Shown: positions 46,249-57,134 of the stretch, piece after piece
Layout: every line of letters begins with the position of its first letter
Position numbering within the stretch: the first letter of the stretch is position 1
Source: Clostridium sp. C8-1-8
Lineage (GTDB): Bacteria; Bacillota; Clostridia; Clostridiales; Clostridiaceae
Reading direction: 5' to 3'
Assembly: GCF_009928445.1 (NCBI RefSeq)
Contig: NZ_JAABNO010000017.1
Coordinates: 1 to 64,000, forward strand
Length of the DNA stretch: 64,000 nucleotides
The notes under the pieces: model-generated
Told to the model about the DNA's origin: nothing
Databases searched by the model: none
The model's input: the letters and a program-made list of their open reading frames with translations, nothing else
Made by a program: the position numbers and the translations under genes

Positions 46249-46570
46249 AAAAACCTCCAAAGCTTACCCTACTATGTTCTAATTCAACAAAAGCTTATAA
46301 AAATCCTTTTAACCATATAAAATAATTATATCATCTACATAACATATATAAAGAATTTTCTACAAATTTAGCTCATAATTTAATATATATTTTAAAAAAC
46401 TACATAAATCTCAAAAATATTTACACAAATACCAATTAATTGTTTACATTGAACATATTTCTTTTCGTCCATAAATTCATAAACTTTAGCTTGCATTAAT
46501 CTTTTAGCAAAATTACATACCCCTTTAATCCTTCTATGCTCAAATAAACAAAAACTTCATTCGTTATATA

Positions 46571-46756
46571 AGTCAGTGAAGCGACCTTCTTCAGCGAACT
46601 TTTTTTGTTCATCTGACTTTTCTAAACGCTTACGAAGAAATTGTAGCAGGTCACATAATTTTATTTTTTACTGTTTACCCCAAATAGCTATGCTACTGCC
46701 TTGAATTTACTAGGTTTAGTTAGTAAAACATTTTATATTTTTCTTAATAGTAAAAA
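46571..46756. repeat. Family 1 repeat (copy E)
   Basis: A terminator-like hairpin (CAGTGAAG with CTTCAGCG, then seven T) leads to CATCTGACTTTTCT and the pairing arm AGAAATTGTAGCAGGTCA. Its TGAC/GTCA pair replaces TGCC/GGCA of other copies. The right module runs from TTTTTTACTGTTTACCCC to TTAATAGTAAAAAAA. It lies in the 590-base gap between PBP2 and minC, which holds no gene. Confidence 0.75.
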
Positions 46757-46799
46757 AACACAACCTCAAAATGATTAATAATCAATTTGAGGTTGTGCA
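46750..46799 (-). terminator. Terminator after the PBP2 gene
   Basis: CACAACCTCAAA (46759-46770) pairs with TTTGAGGTTGTG (46786-46797); on the minus strand TTTTTTT follows. It lies 38 bases after the PBP2 stop, at the right edge of repeat copy E. Confidence 0.8.
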
Positions 46800-46836
46800 T
46801 AAACAAATAGTCACTCTATAGAAACTTAATTTATAC

Positions 46837-49698
46837 TTATTTTAAATTGTCATCCTTAACATCTTCCAAAGGAGGATTTAAAGTATAATCAAACATTGGT
46901 TGATAATTAGGGTACTGCTGCTTTATTTGATCTCTAAAATATGTCTCATATATGGCTCTAGCAACCGGTGCCCCCATATTACCTTGATAACCATCATACA
47001 TAACTACTGCTACAACTATCTGTGGATCATCAACTGGCGCAAAGGACACGTAAACACTATAGTCACTTCTGCCGTAATCTTCCTGATGAACATTGCCAAC
47101 AGTTTCTTTGTAAGTAGCCGTACCTGTCTTACCTGCGGTTTGGATAGGGAAGCCTACGAAGTGAGCTCTTGCTGTACCTTCCTCTGTTCCGTTATTAACC
47201 ATAGACATACCTTCTTTTATAGCGGCAAGATTTTCTGGTTTTATATTTATCTTTCCTAGTACCTCTGGTTTATATTGTTTTATAACTTTTCCAGTGCTGT
47301 CTGTTATATCATCAACAAGATGAATCTTATATCTTGTTCCACCATTAGCTATTGTTGAAATATAACTTGCAAGTTGAACTAAGCTAAAGTTATTAACACC
47401 TTGTCCAATGGCGGCATTTACAAGTTCCGCCGGAGTATTTATAGCCCCATTTTTATCAAATATAAATTGCTCTATAGCATTTACAACGGTCTTTTGTGAA
47501 TACTTGTTATTAGAGTTATTAGCTGCTTTTACTCTGTCACCAAAGTCTTTAGAATTACTCTCTAAATCATTTAATAATCCTTTGATTTTTGTTTCAAAAC
47601 CATCAAGCTTTACACTTCTGCTTGTACTATTTTTCAAAACATCAGTAATTGCATCTTTTATAGCCTGCTTTGTGGCTTTTAACTTATCACTATCGTCATC
47701 TTTAGCTGCAATATCTAGCGGTACAAAGTTATAGGAACCATAAGATCCTTTTGAGAAAGCCTCAACAAATTCATACTTAGAATAATATAAAGTTTGACTT
47801 TTAAAATACTCATAGTTATAAGTTTGTCCGAAGTTTTCCCCTATTTCTATCCCAGTACTGCCTTTTTGTTTACTATTAGGGTCAGTTCCCATACCAAGCT
47901 GCCATGCATATTTTCCTAAAGTGTCAAGAGCTTCAGTATTTTGTCCATGTTTTTGATACATTCTTATAGCCATCTCATAATAATAAAAGTTACAAGATAC
48001 TGCTAAAGCTCTTTTTAAATCAACTATTCCATACTCATGCTCATCTGCAGGAGCCCAAGTACCTAATATATCCGAATGAGTATCAAAGTACTTCTTACCG
48101 TACAAAGTATCATTAGGATGCACAACACCTTCCTCTAATGCAGCCACTGAAATAAGAGGTTTAAATGTTGATCCAGGAGGAATTAGTCCCATAGTAGCAT
48201 AATTGTAAAATGGTTTAGGATACAAATCATATTTATCCTGTCTATTTCCGTTTGAATCCTTAGGAAACAACTCATCTACGGATTTACCCAAGTTATATTT
48301 TGCTATAAGCATCTTTCCAAAACTCTCATAGTCAGGAGCGAAAAACTGCTTTGATAGCTCTGGAGTAAGCTTTCCTGGCTCAGAGAATATATTAGCATCA
48401 TACCCTGGATTACTAACCATAGCCAGAACCCTTCCAGTCTTAGCCTCAATAGCTACTGCCGCTCCTCTTGTAGTATTAAAGTTCTTAGAGATTTTATACA
48501 TCTGAGGATCATTAATCTGAGTTTGTACATAATTCATTCTTTCCTGCAATGCTTTTTCTGCTGAATATTGAATATTTTTATCAATACTAAGATGTACATT
48601 TTCTCCTGGGCTTGGCTCAAGATCAAATAGCTCTTCAGTTTTTCTTCCTTGAGAATCTACTTTTATAGTAGTTCCACCAGTGCTACCTCTTAGTACAGAT
48701 TCAAATGCGGACTCAACTCCAGCCTTACCAATAACATCTGTAGATACATCATAGCCTCTTTCTTCATATCGATCTTTTTTGGTACTATCTATAGATGCAA
48801 CATATCCTATTACCCCTGATGCAAGATCATACTGACCATAAGGATAATACCTCATTGGCTCTAGAGAAACATCTACTCCTGGTAAGCTGTTTAACTTTTG
48901 ATAAAATATAAAAGCTGTATCTTTCTTTATATTAGCTGCAATGGTAACAGGCTTAAACCCTGAGAAACTTTGCATCTTTATAGCATCTTTAACCAACATA
49001 TATCTTCTTATATCATTTATAGAATAATGCTTTAGAAGCATATCAGTTATCTCTTTACCACTTAATCTTTTATATTTTTCCTTCTCTGCACTAGTCGGAT
49101 TTAGCATATCATACATGCTATAGAACTTTACCATGTAATAGAAAGTATCTTTTGCACTTACTTTTAATAGTTCGTCATCTATTTTACTTTCATCGCCGTC
49201 AGTAAGCTCTTGCTTATTCTTAAATAGAACCTTCTTAACATCGTCATGCATACTTCTATCTCTTTTAAATCTGATTTCTAGAGCTCTTTTACTATCATCC
49301 GAGGATACATTAAAGTCAAAATAAGGTTCTCCTTTATCATCAAGCTTAAGATTCAAGTTATCCTGTTGAGAATCTTTATTGTCATCCAAAAGCTTAAAAA
49401 CCTGCTTCATGGTGCTGTAAAAACTTTTTGACGAAGTATCAGTTTGTGTAAATGTCAAAGTATAAACCTGCTTATTAGTAGCTAAAAGATTACCTTGTGA
49501 GTCATATATTTTTCCCCTAGGTGCTTTTTCTGTAACCAATCTTCGTGAACTTGTATTTGCTTTCTCAGTATAGTCATCATATTTGAAAATCTGAAGATAT
49601 ATAAGTCTAGATGTTATAGCTGCAAATATAATAAACATTACTATTATTACTACTGTATATCGATTCACTGATTTCTTTTTTTTCTTCATGTTATTCAT
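46837..49698 (-). CDS. mrdA: Penicillin-binding protein 2 (class B transpeptidase, elongasome)
   Basis: PBP2 cross-links lateral-wall peptidoglycan with RodA. The 953-aa protein has a membrane anchor (about 13-33), a PBP dimerisation domain (about 55-330) and the transpeptidase domain with the active serine in PPGSTFKPL (about 506), SCNFYYYEM (about 565) and AGKTGTATYK (about 872). It is longer than the about 600-700 residues usual in this class; extra helical, charged sequence lies between SCN and KTG (about 665-770) and in the N-terminal part. An AGGTGAT site precedes the ATG. It ends the mreBCD-PBP2 series. Confidence 0.93.
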   Translation of the reverse strand: MNNMKKKKKSVNRYTVVIIVMFIIFAAITSRLIYLQIFKYDDYTEKANTSSRRLVTEKAPRGKIYDSQGNLLATNKQVYTLTFTQTDTSSKSFYSTMKQVFKLLDDNKDSQQDNLNLKLDDKGEPYFDFNVSSDDSKRALEIRFKRDRSMHDDVKKVLFKNKQELTDGDESKIDDELLKVSAKDTFYYMVKFYSMYDMLNPTSAEKEKYKRLSGKEITDMLLKHYSINDIRRYMLVKDAIKMQSFSGFKPVTIAANIKKDTAFIFYQKLNSLPGVDVSLEPMRYYPYGQYDLASGVIGYVASIDSTKKDRYEERGYDVSTDVIGKAGVESAFESVLRGSTGGTTIKVDSQGRKTEELFDLEPSPGENVHLSIDKNIQYSAEKALQERMNYVQTQINDPQMYKISKNFNTTRGAAVAIEAKTGRVLAMVSNPGYDANIFSEPGKLTPELSKQFFAPDYESFGKMLIAKYNLGKSVDELFPKDSNGNRQDKYDLYPKPFYNYATMGLIPPGSTFKPLISVAALEEGVVHPNDTLYGKKYFDTHSDILGTWAPADEHEYGIVDLKRALAVSCNFYYYEMAIRMYQKHGQNTEALDTLGKYAWQLGMGTDPNSKQKGSTGIEIGENFGQTYNYEYFKSQTLYYSKYEFVEAFSKGSYGSYNFVPLDIAAKDDDSDKLKATKQAIKDAITDVLKNSTSRSVKLDGFETKIKGLLNDLESNSKDFGDRVKAANNSNNKYSQKTVVNAIEQFIFDKNGAINTPAELVNAAIGQGVNNFSLVQLASYISTIANGGTRYKIHLVDDITDSTGKVIKQYKPEVLGKINIKPENLAAIKEGMSMVNNGTEEGTARAHFVGFPIQTAGKTGTATYKETVGNVHQEDYGRSDYSVYVSFAPVDDPQIVVAVVMYDGYQGNMGAPVARAIYETYFRDQIKQQYPNYQPMFDYTLNPPLEDVKDDNLK

Positions 49699-49706
49699 AT
49701 AATCAC

Positions 49707-50210
49707 CTATTTATCTTTATTGAACTTCCACTGAACCTTCATATACTTCTTGTTAGAAAATTTATAAACTCTACTATATATCAAAAATACTATAATCATA
49801 TTGTATGCTGCTGATATAAGTATATTATATCCAAAACTTACCTTTACCTTAGCCAAATACAGTATGAGCATTGCAATCAATATCTTAATTATAGTTAATA
49901 CAAAAGTTGATAAAACCGGAATGAATTTCTTATTCTTAAATATATTTTCACCTACTATTGATGCTAATAGACAAATAAATAAATTTATTAATGCATTAAT
50001 TCCATAATACTTATAGAAAAATATGTCTTGTAGTATTCCACTAAAAGCTCCAACTATGGTTGCTTCCCATCTTCCATTGATAATAGAAAAACATATGGCG
50101 AAACATAATAAGATACTAGGCATCCCATTCATTATTGAAAAAAAAGGGACAACACTGTTATCAAGAATTAATAAAATCAAGCATATTACTGCAAGTACAA
50201 CTCTCTTCAC
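49707..50210 (-). CDS. mreD: Rod shape-determining protein MreD
   Basis: A 167-aa membrane protein with about five helices that links MreC to the wall-making complex. MreD sequences are weakly conserved; position between mreC and PBP2 and the hydrophobic profile identify it. The start is GTG with GGGGAGG eight bases upstream. Confidence 0.88.
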   Translation of the reverse strand: MKRVVLAVICLILLILDNSVVPFFSIMNGMPSILLCFAICFSIINGRWEATIVGAFSGILQDIFFYKYYGINALINLFICLLASIVGENIFKNKKFIPVLSTFVLTIIKILIAMLILYLAKVKVSFGYNILISAAYNMIIVFLIYSRVYKFSNKKYMKVQWKFNKDK

Positions 50211-50224
50211 CCGTTTGTCCTCCC

Positions 50225-51079
50225 CTAGTCCTTATATTGTATTTCAGTCTTATTTCCGTCTTTAGGCACTACTACATATAATTCTTCTAACTTATTAAAA
50301 TCAACAAAAGGCTTTATTATTGCGCTCTTATTAACCTTAATCTTATCTTCTTCCGTTGACACAACAGTCCCTATTCTTAAATCCTTAGGATATAGTTTTC
50401 CAAGGCCCGTAGTTGTTATTACATCACCTTTGTTTACTACTGCATTAATTGGAAGCAAGTCTAATATTGCTAAAGACTCATTATCATTATTTTTGTAACC
50501 TCTAACTATACCAGAAACTTCACTTGTACCTACTTTTCCATGAGCAGCAAAGTTTTCATTTATAAGAGTCTGTACCTTTGACCAATTTGCATCAGCCTCA
50601 ACTATTTTTCCAACTAAACCTTCTGGTGCTATAACCACCATATCTTTAGCAACTCCATCCTTGGTCCCCTTATCAATTATATACCCATTTAGCATATTTT
50701 GATCAGGTTTGGCTACTATATAAGCTCCTACATATAAGTAACTAGACCTTTGACTCTTAAAATCAAGCATATTTCTTAATCTATCATTTTCACTTTTTAA
50801 ACTTCCGTATTCTATAAGCTTATTTTCAAGATCTATATTTTTCTTTTTTAATTCTTCATTTTCTTGTTTAACTTCAGAAAAATTAACAAAAAAGTCCAGT
50901 CCACCTTTAGCTTTATTTGCTAAAGTATAAGCGGCTTTTTGTATTGGGTTTAATGCAGTGCCTGCTCCACTGGTTATTGGATTGCTTGAATCTCTTTTAA
51001 CACTATATATAATGATAGCTAAAAAGCTAACTGACAGCACTATAACAGTTACTGCCAGTTTATTTCTAAGAAGTTTCAT
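50225..51079 (-). CDS. mreC: Rod shape-determining protein MreC
   Basis: MreC scaffolds the elongation machinery outside the membrane. The 284-aa protein has a membrane helix (about 8-25), a coiled coil (about 65-105, with KQENEELKKKNIDLENKL) and a beta-rich domain with VIAPEGLVGKIVEAD (about 150-164) and ITTTGLGKLYPKDLRIG (about 220-236). It starts one base after mreB ends. Confidence 0.95.
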   Translation of the reverse strand: MKLLRNKLAVTVIVLSVSFLAIIIYSVKRDSSNPITSGAGTALNPIQKAAYTLANKAKGGLDFFVNFSEVKQENEELKKKNIDLENKLIEYGSLKSENDRLRNMLDFKSQRSSYLYVGAYIVAKPDQNMLNGYIIDKGTKDGVAKDMVVIAPEGLVGKIVEADANWSKVQTLINENFAAHGKVGTSEVSGIVRGYKNNDNESLAILDLLPINAVVNKGDVITTTGLGKLYPKDLRIGTVVSTEEDKIKVNKSAIIKPFVDFNKLEELYVVVPKDGNKTEIQYKD

Positions 51080-51080
51080 A

Positions 51081-52806
<1,726 letters not shown>

Positions 52807-52946
52807 TAAATAAACTCCTTTTGTAGACGGCTCAATAAATAATCAAAATATTTTTTCTGATAAATCTCACTAAAATATGAAGCTTATCAAATCATTACTT
52901 CGACTAAAACGAGGCATCTTAATATCCTTCCCCATGCCCAATTTAT

Positions 52947-53513
52947 TTAATAAATTTCTCTCAAAATGCTCTTTAACTTATTTAGAGGTAAGCCTACCAC
53001 GTTATAATAGCAGCCATTTATTTTCTCTACGAAAACCCCTCCAAGTCCCTGTATTCCATAAGAACCAGCTTTATCCATAGGTTCCCTTGTATTTATGTAC
53101 TCATTTATCTCTTCTTTCGACAATATTGAAAACGTAACATCTGTACATACATAATCAGAAATTAACTTACCATTCTCAGTATTTATCACTGTTATTCCAG
53201 AATATACTTGATGAGTTCTACCACTTAGAGACTCTAACATCCTAAATGCATCCCCCTCATCTTTAGGTTTGCCTAAAACCTTATATTCTAAACTAACAAC
53301 TGTATCTGCAGCAATAATTATACTAGGTTTTTTAAGCATTTTTCTTATATATTCAGCCTTTCCTAGAGATAACTCTTTGACATAGTCACCTACATCACCA
53401 GTAAAAGAAACAGAATCCTCATCAAAAGAAGATGGTATAACCTCGTACTCTTTAACTAATCTACTGAGAAGTTCTTTTCTTCTATCAGAAGCCGAAGCTA
53501 AAATATAGTTCAA
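52947..53513 (-). CDS. maf: Maf-family nucleoside triphosphate pyrophosphatase
   Basis: Maf proteins hydrolyse dTTP, UTP and modified nucleotides and are linked to septum control. The 188-aa protein has ILASASDRRKELLSRL (about 4-19), the catalytic region IIAADTVVSLEYKVLGKP (about 67-84) and DKAGSYGIQGLGGVFVEKI (about 146-164). The start is TTG at 53513. It follows the DUF4321 gene by 11 bases. The gap 52807-52946 holds no gene. Confidence 0.95.
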   Translation of the reverse strand: MNYILASASDRRKELLSRLVKEYEVIPSSFDEDSVSFTGDVGDYVKELSLGKAEYIRKMLKKPSIIIAADTVVSLEYKVLGKPKDEGDAFRMLESLSGRTHQVYSGITVINTENGKLISDYVCTDVTFSILSKEEINEYINTREPMDKAGSYGIQGLGGVFVEKINGCYYNVVGLPLNKLKSILREIY

Positions 53514-53524
53514 ATTATCACATC

Positions 53525-53782
53525 CTAATACTTTTTATATAGTATTATTGCCAAAATAACTCCAAAAATCGACAGAACATTTATTTTTATACTCATACCG
53601 ATTGTTAAAAGAAATACTTTTAAGTCTAGTGTAACAGGCGTAGGAGTACCAATAGAATAAGAAGTTTTCAGAAATTTTAAGGCTTCAAATTTATCCCCTA
53701 ATATTTCCCCTATCAAACTTCCTAGAAGTAATCCTAAAAATATAAAAAGTACAAGTATACCAATGTTTTTAGAATTTGATTT
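53525..53782 (-). CDS. DUF4321 family membrane protein
   Basis: A protein of about 85 aa with two membrane helices (about 8-28 and 60-82). The glycine-rich LGLLLGSLIGEILG and the following STYSIGT-like segment (here KTSYSIGTPTPV) mark DUF4321, a clostridial family found upstream of maf. Function unknown. The frame opens at 53827, but the TTG at 53782 has AGGTGGGG upstream and starts before the first helix, so I prefer it. Confidence 0.8.
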   Translation of the reverse strand, partial: KSNSKNIGILVLFIFLGLLLGSLIGEILGDKFEALKFLKTSYSIGTPTPVTLDLKVFLLTIGMSIKINVLSIFGVILAIILYKKY

Positions 53783-54071
53783 CAATGCTACCCCCACCTC
53801 GTTTTTACATCTTTTATAGTTTATCATTTAATAAATGTTATAACAAGGGTATTTGATTTTTTTTAATTTTTTTTTATAATATTGGAAATTTACGCAAAAA
53901 ACCTGTTGTTCATGGTTTATTATCTTATACTTTTTCCCCAATATGGTTAAAAAAATATTAAAATTTCTTATGTAATCGACTTCTTACAGGAAATATTAAT
54001 TTTATCATTTTAATAAGCTTATTTCTGACAATATTTTATCTTCAAAAATAATTTACTACTCTATATGGGAT

Positions 54072-54266
54072 ATAAAAAAGCTGCTGAAGTGCCCCTTCTT
54101 CAGCAACTTTTTTTGCGCATCTGCCTTTCCGAATGTATATGAGGAAAATCTGGCAGGCAAATAAGATTTATTTTTTTTACTGTTTACCCTAAATAGCTGT
54201 TCCAAACCCTTTATATTGCTAGGTTTAGCTTATAATTTTTTTAATACTTTCCTATACAGTAAAACT
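54072..54266. repeat. Family 1 repeat (copy F, best full copy)
   Basis: In order: hairpin TGCTGAAG/CTTCAGCA with A tract before and seven T after (54073-54114); GCGCATCTGCCTTTCC; arm GAGGAAAATCTGGCAGGCA; then the module TTTTACTGTTTACCCTAAA to CTATACAGTAAAA with TTTTACTGT (54176-54184) and ACAGTAAAA (54256-54264) as inverted ends. It accounts for a third of the 580-base gap between the DUF4321 and SPOR genes. Bases 53828-54070 are AT-rich, no gene seen. Confidence 0.8.
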
Positions 54267-54298
54267 ATAGCCCCTGAACTGTAAAGTTCAGAGGCTAT
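54262..54298 (-). terminator. Terminator downstream of the SPOR gene
   Basis: ATAGCC and CTGAAC (54267-54279) pair with GTTCAG and GGCTAT (54285-54297) with one mismatch; on the minus strand TTTT follows. It lies about 115 bases after the SPOR stop, joined to repeat copy F. Confidence 0.6.
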
Positions 54299-54410
54299 TT
54301 ATATATAATATTATAAAACAATTTAACTTGTTAAATTTTATAAAAGAAAACAATATAACAACTTAAGAATTTATTGATAAAATGCACCTTTACGTATACT
54401 TAGCTATATA

Positions 54411-55106
54411 CTATTGCTTTTTGAAATTACTCAATGTAGAGAAAATAGTATTATAGCAAGCTTCAACATTATCCTTACTTATTTCCTGAGGTAGATCATT
54501 TATATTCTTCTTCATACTTTGAAATATATTGAACGATTGGCTTTTACTGTCCTCTTGAAGGCTGTTTGTCCACTTTTTAAACTCTTCAGTTTTAACACTC
54601 TTTGTATCTTTACCTTCTAAAGTACTAATTATTTTTAAATATCCATTAATCATCTCAGCTAATTCTTTTGTACATAAATCTTTCTGACCAATTTCAAAAT
54701 TAACCTTAAGATTAGTTACGCCTGCAGCGGTAAGATCCTTAGCAACCTTATCCGCATCCTCTGGCTTACCTATTATAACTCCAACTCTAAATTTATCATT
54801 ATCTTTTATAGTAAAAGCATCATATTTATCCTTTAGTTTATTTTTATTATCATCTGCGTTCTCTTTTTTTGAATAAAATCCGCATTGCACCAGGGAGAAA
54901 ACAGTAGTTTCACCTTTAGTGCTGTCACTTATTTGTTTAGAGTCATTAACTTTAGAGTTTTGTTGTTCACCTGGAGATTTTGCAAATAAATACTTTGCCA
55001 AAGCTGTCCCCAATGTCAACGCTATAACTACTACCACTACTAAAAACACCATTACTTTTCCACCATTCGTCTGTCTCTTATTTAGATCGTATCTTGTGTA
55101 TTTCAT
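54411..55106 (-). CDS. SPOR-domain membrane protein
   Basis: A protein of about 231 aa: short basic N-terminus, one membrane helix (about 18-38), low-complexity linker, a SPOR-like domain (about 70-140, with SLVQCGFYSKKENADDNK and FRVGVIIGKPEDADKVAK) and a helical C-terminus. SPOR domains bind denuded peptidoglycan at division or spore septa. ATG 55106 has GAGGTG six bases upstream. It is probably monocistronic. Confidence 0.87.
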   Translation of the reverse strand: MKYTRYDLNKRQTNGGKVMVFLVVVVVIALTLGTALAKYLFAKSPGEQQNSKVNDSKQISDSTKGETTVFSLVQCGFYSKKENADDNKNKLKDKYDAFTIKDNDKFRVGVIIGKPEDADKVAKDLTAAGVTNLKVNFEIGQKDLCTKELAEMINGYLKIISTLEGKDTKSVKTEEFKKWTNSLQEDSKSQSFNIFQSMKKNINDLPQEISKDNVEACYNTIFSTLSNFKKQ

Positions 55107-55171
55107 TTCCTTCACCTCGCTAATTTTATCTTATAAATATTAATATTTATAAATACATATATATATTCCTA

Positions 55172-55258
55172 TTTTTCACTGTACATTTTATAAAACCATT
55201 TTAGATCCTCCATATTACTAGCTTTAGCTAGGAAAATTTTTTATACTGGCGGTCACAG
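55172..55258. repeat. Family 1 repeat, right half only (copy H)
   Basis: TTTTTCACTGTACATTTTA, CATATTACTAGCTTTAGCTAG and AAAATTTTTTATACTG match the right module of copies E-G. The left half is missing. It lies upstream of the SPOR gene. Confidence 0.6.
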
Positions 55259-55300
55259 AAAAAAAGATCACTAAAGTTACTTTCTTCAGCGATCTTTCTT
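55256..55300 (-). terminator. Terminator of the ABC exporter operon
   Basis: AAAGATCACTAAAG (55263-55276) pairs with CTTCAGCGATCTTT (55284-55297), two pairs being G-U; on the minus strand TTTTTTT follows. It is 55 bases after the ABC stop codon. Confidence 0.8.
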
Positions 55301-55352
55301 CATATCAAACTTAAAGCTGTACACATTAATATACAATTAGCTCTTTTATATT

Positions 55353-57134
55353 TTAAACAGCATTAAATATATCAAACTGTGAATTATAAAGTTTGTAATA
55401 GGAACCTTTAAGTTTGATTAAATCATCATGAGTTCCATGTTCTAATATAGTGCCGTTATCTATGAACATTATCTGTGAGGAGTTCTTTATAGTAGATAAT
55501 CTATGAGCTATTATAAATGAAGTTCTTCCCTTTAACAAATTATCTAGACCTTCTTGTAAAAGCATTTCTGTCTTTGTATCTATACTAGAGGTTGCCTCAT
55601 CTAAAATTAGTATTTTAGGATCTGCAAGCAAGGCTCTAGCAAAGGATATAAGCTGTCTTTGACCAACTGATAGTCTTGTTCCTCTTTCATTCACCTCAGT
55701 ATTGTATCCATCCTTAAGCTGTGATATAAAGTCATCTGCTCTAACAATCTTAGCAGCATTTATTACTTCTTCATCAGTAGCATCTAACTTACCATACCTT
55801 ATATTATCCATTATGGTACCTGAAAATATAAAAGAGTCCTGAAGCATAACTCCCATTTGTTTTCTTAAAGACTGCAGTTTTACATTACTTATATTAGTTC
55901 CATCTATTAAAACTTGGCCATTCTCTATGTTGTAAAATCTACTTAGAAGATTTACAATTGTTGTCTTACCTGCTCCCGTTGGTCCTACTAATGCTATAGT
56001 TTCACCAGCATTTACCTTAAAGTTTATATTTTTAAGTATAGGTTTATCCTCTTCATAAGCAAAGGTTATATTCCTAAATTCTACATTCCCTTTTATTGTT
56101 TCCATTTCCGATGCACCTAGAATATCTGTAACCACAGGCTTTTCATCCATAGCTTCAAATATTCTCTCAAGGTAAGCCATAGCTGTAATAATCGAATTAT
56201 AGAAATTACCTATATTTAAAATTGGATTCCAAAATCTCCACACGTATCCTACAAAAGCAACCAAAATACCAATGGATACTTCTGATGCCAAATAGTAGAT
56301 ACCTGCTATATATATTAATGAAACTGTAAGGGTAGATATTATTTCTACTGATGGCCAAAGTAAAAACTGTATTCTTACAGCTCTTAGCCAAGAAGTTCTA
56401 TAATTATCACAAACCTCTCTAAATATCCTTAGATTTTCTTCTTCCCTTGCAAAAGACTGAGTCACCTTTATACCATTAATACTTTCATGTATATATGCAT
56501 TCATGTTTGATTGCTTACTACTCAATATTTGATAAGCCTTTCTTTGAGCTTTCTTAAGTATTAGCACCCAAGCCAATAGAACTGGTATCAAGACTATACT
56601 TATTAAAGTTAACTTAACATCTATAGCTATCATAAATCCAATGGCCATAAACAAGCTTAAACTATCAGTTATAAGATTAATAAGTCCATTTGAAAGCAGA
56701 TCACTTAGTGAATTAATGTAATTGACTACCCTAACAAGTATCTTTCCGTGTGGTCTATTATCATAGTAACTGAAAGGCAGCCTTTGTAAATTCGTAAATA
56801 AATCCAGCCTCATTTGCTTTAGTACATTTTGGCCTATCCTAGACATTGACCTTATCCTTAGCTTCATGCACACTCCTGTAACTACAAGTGTGAATAAAAA
56901 TATTACTGCTAGAATACTTAAGCCTTTCATATCTTTATTGGGTATCTTATCATCCATAGCAATTTTAATAAGGTATGGTCCCATAAGGCTTGCTATATTG
57001 GCCAAAAACATAAGAGATACAGTTACTACGATTTCCTTCCTATAAGGTCTCATATATGATAAAAGTCTTTTTAAATGTTGAAAACTAAAGCTGGTTTCAA
57101 GCTCTTCATCCACATCAAATTTATTTCTAGCCAT
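55353..57134 (-). CDS. ABC exporter, transmembrane/ATPase subunit with consensus catalytic Glu
   Basis: Half of a heterodimeric type IV ABC exporter, of the YheHI/LmrCD kind. The 593-aa protein has six membrane helices (about 35-325) and an ATPase domain with Walker A GPTGAGKTT (about 387), a non-standard signature LSVGQRQ (about 487) and Walker B ILILDEATSSID with the catalytic glutamate (about 507-518). The start overlaps the upstream partner's stop. The substrate is unknown; drugs or lipids are usual for the family. Confidence 0.93.
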   Translation of the reverse strand: MARNKFDVDEELETSFSFQHLKRLLSYMRPYRKEIVVTVSLMFLANIASLMGPYLIKIAMDDKIPNKDMKGLSILAVIFLFTLVVTGVCMKLRIRSMSRIGQNVLKQMRLDLFTNLQRLPFSYYDNRPHGKILVRVVNYINSLSDLLSNGLINLITDSLSLFMAIGFMIAIDVKLTLISIVLIPVLLAWVLILKKAQRKAYQILSSKQSNMNAYIHESINGIKVTQSFAREEENLRIFREVCDNYRTSWLRAVRIQFLLWPSVEIISTLTVSLIYIAGIYYLASEVSIGILVAFVGYVWRFWNPILNIGNFYNSIITAMAYLERIFEAMDEKPVVTDILGASEMETIKGNVEFRNITFAYEEDKPILKNINFKVNAGETIALVGPTGAGKTTIVNLLSRFYNIENGQVLIDGTNISNVKLQSLRKQMGVMLQDSFIFSGTIMDNIRYGKLDATDEEVINAAKIVRADDFISQLKDGYNTEVNERGTRLSVGQRQLISFARALLADPKILILDEATSSIDTKTEMLLQEGLDNLLKGRTSFIIAHRLSTIKNSSQIMFIDNGTILEHGTHDDLIKLKGSYYKLYNSQFDIFNAV

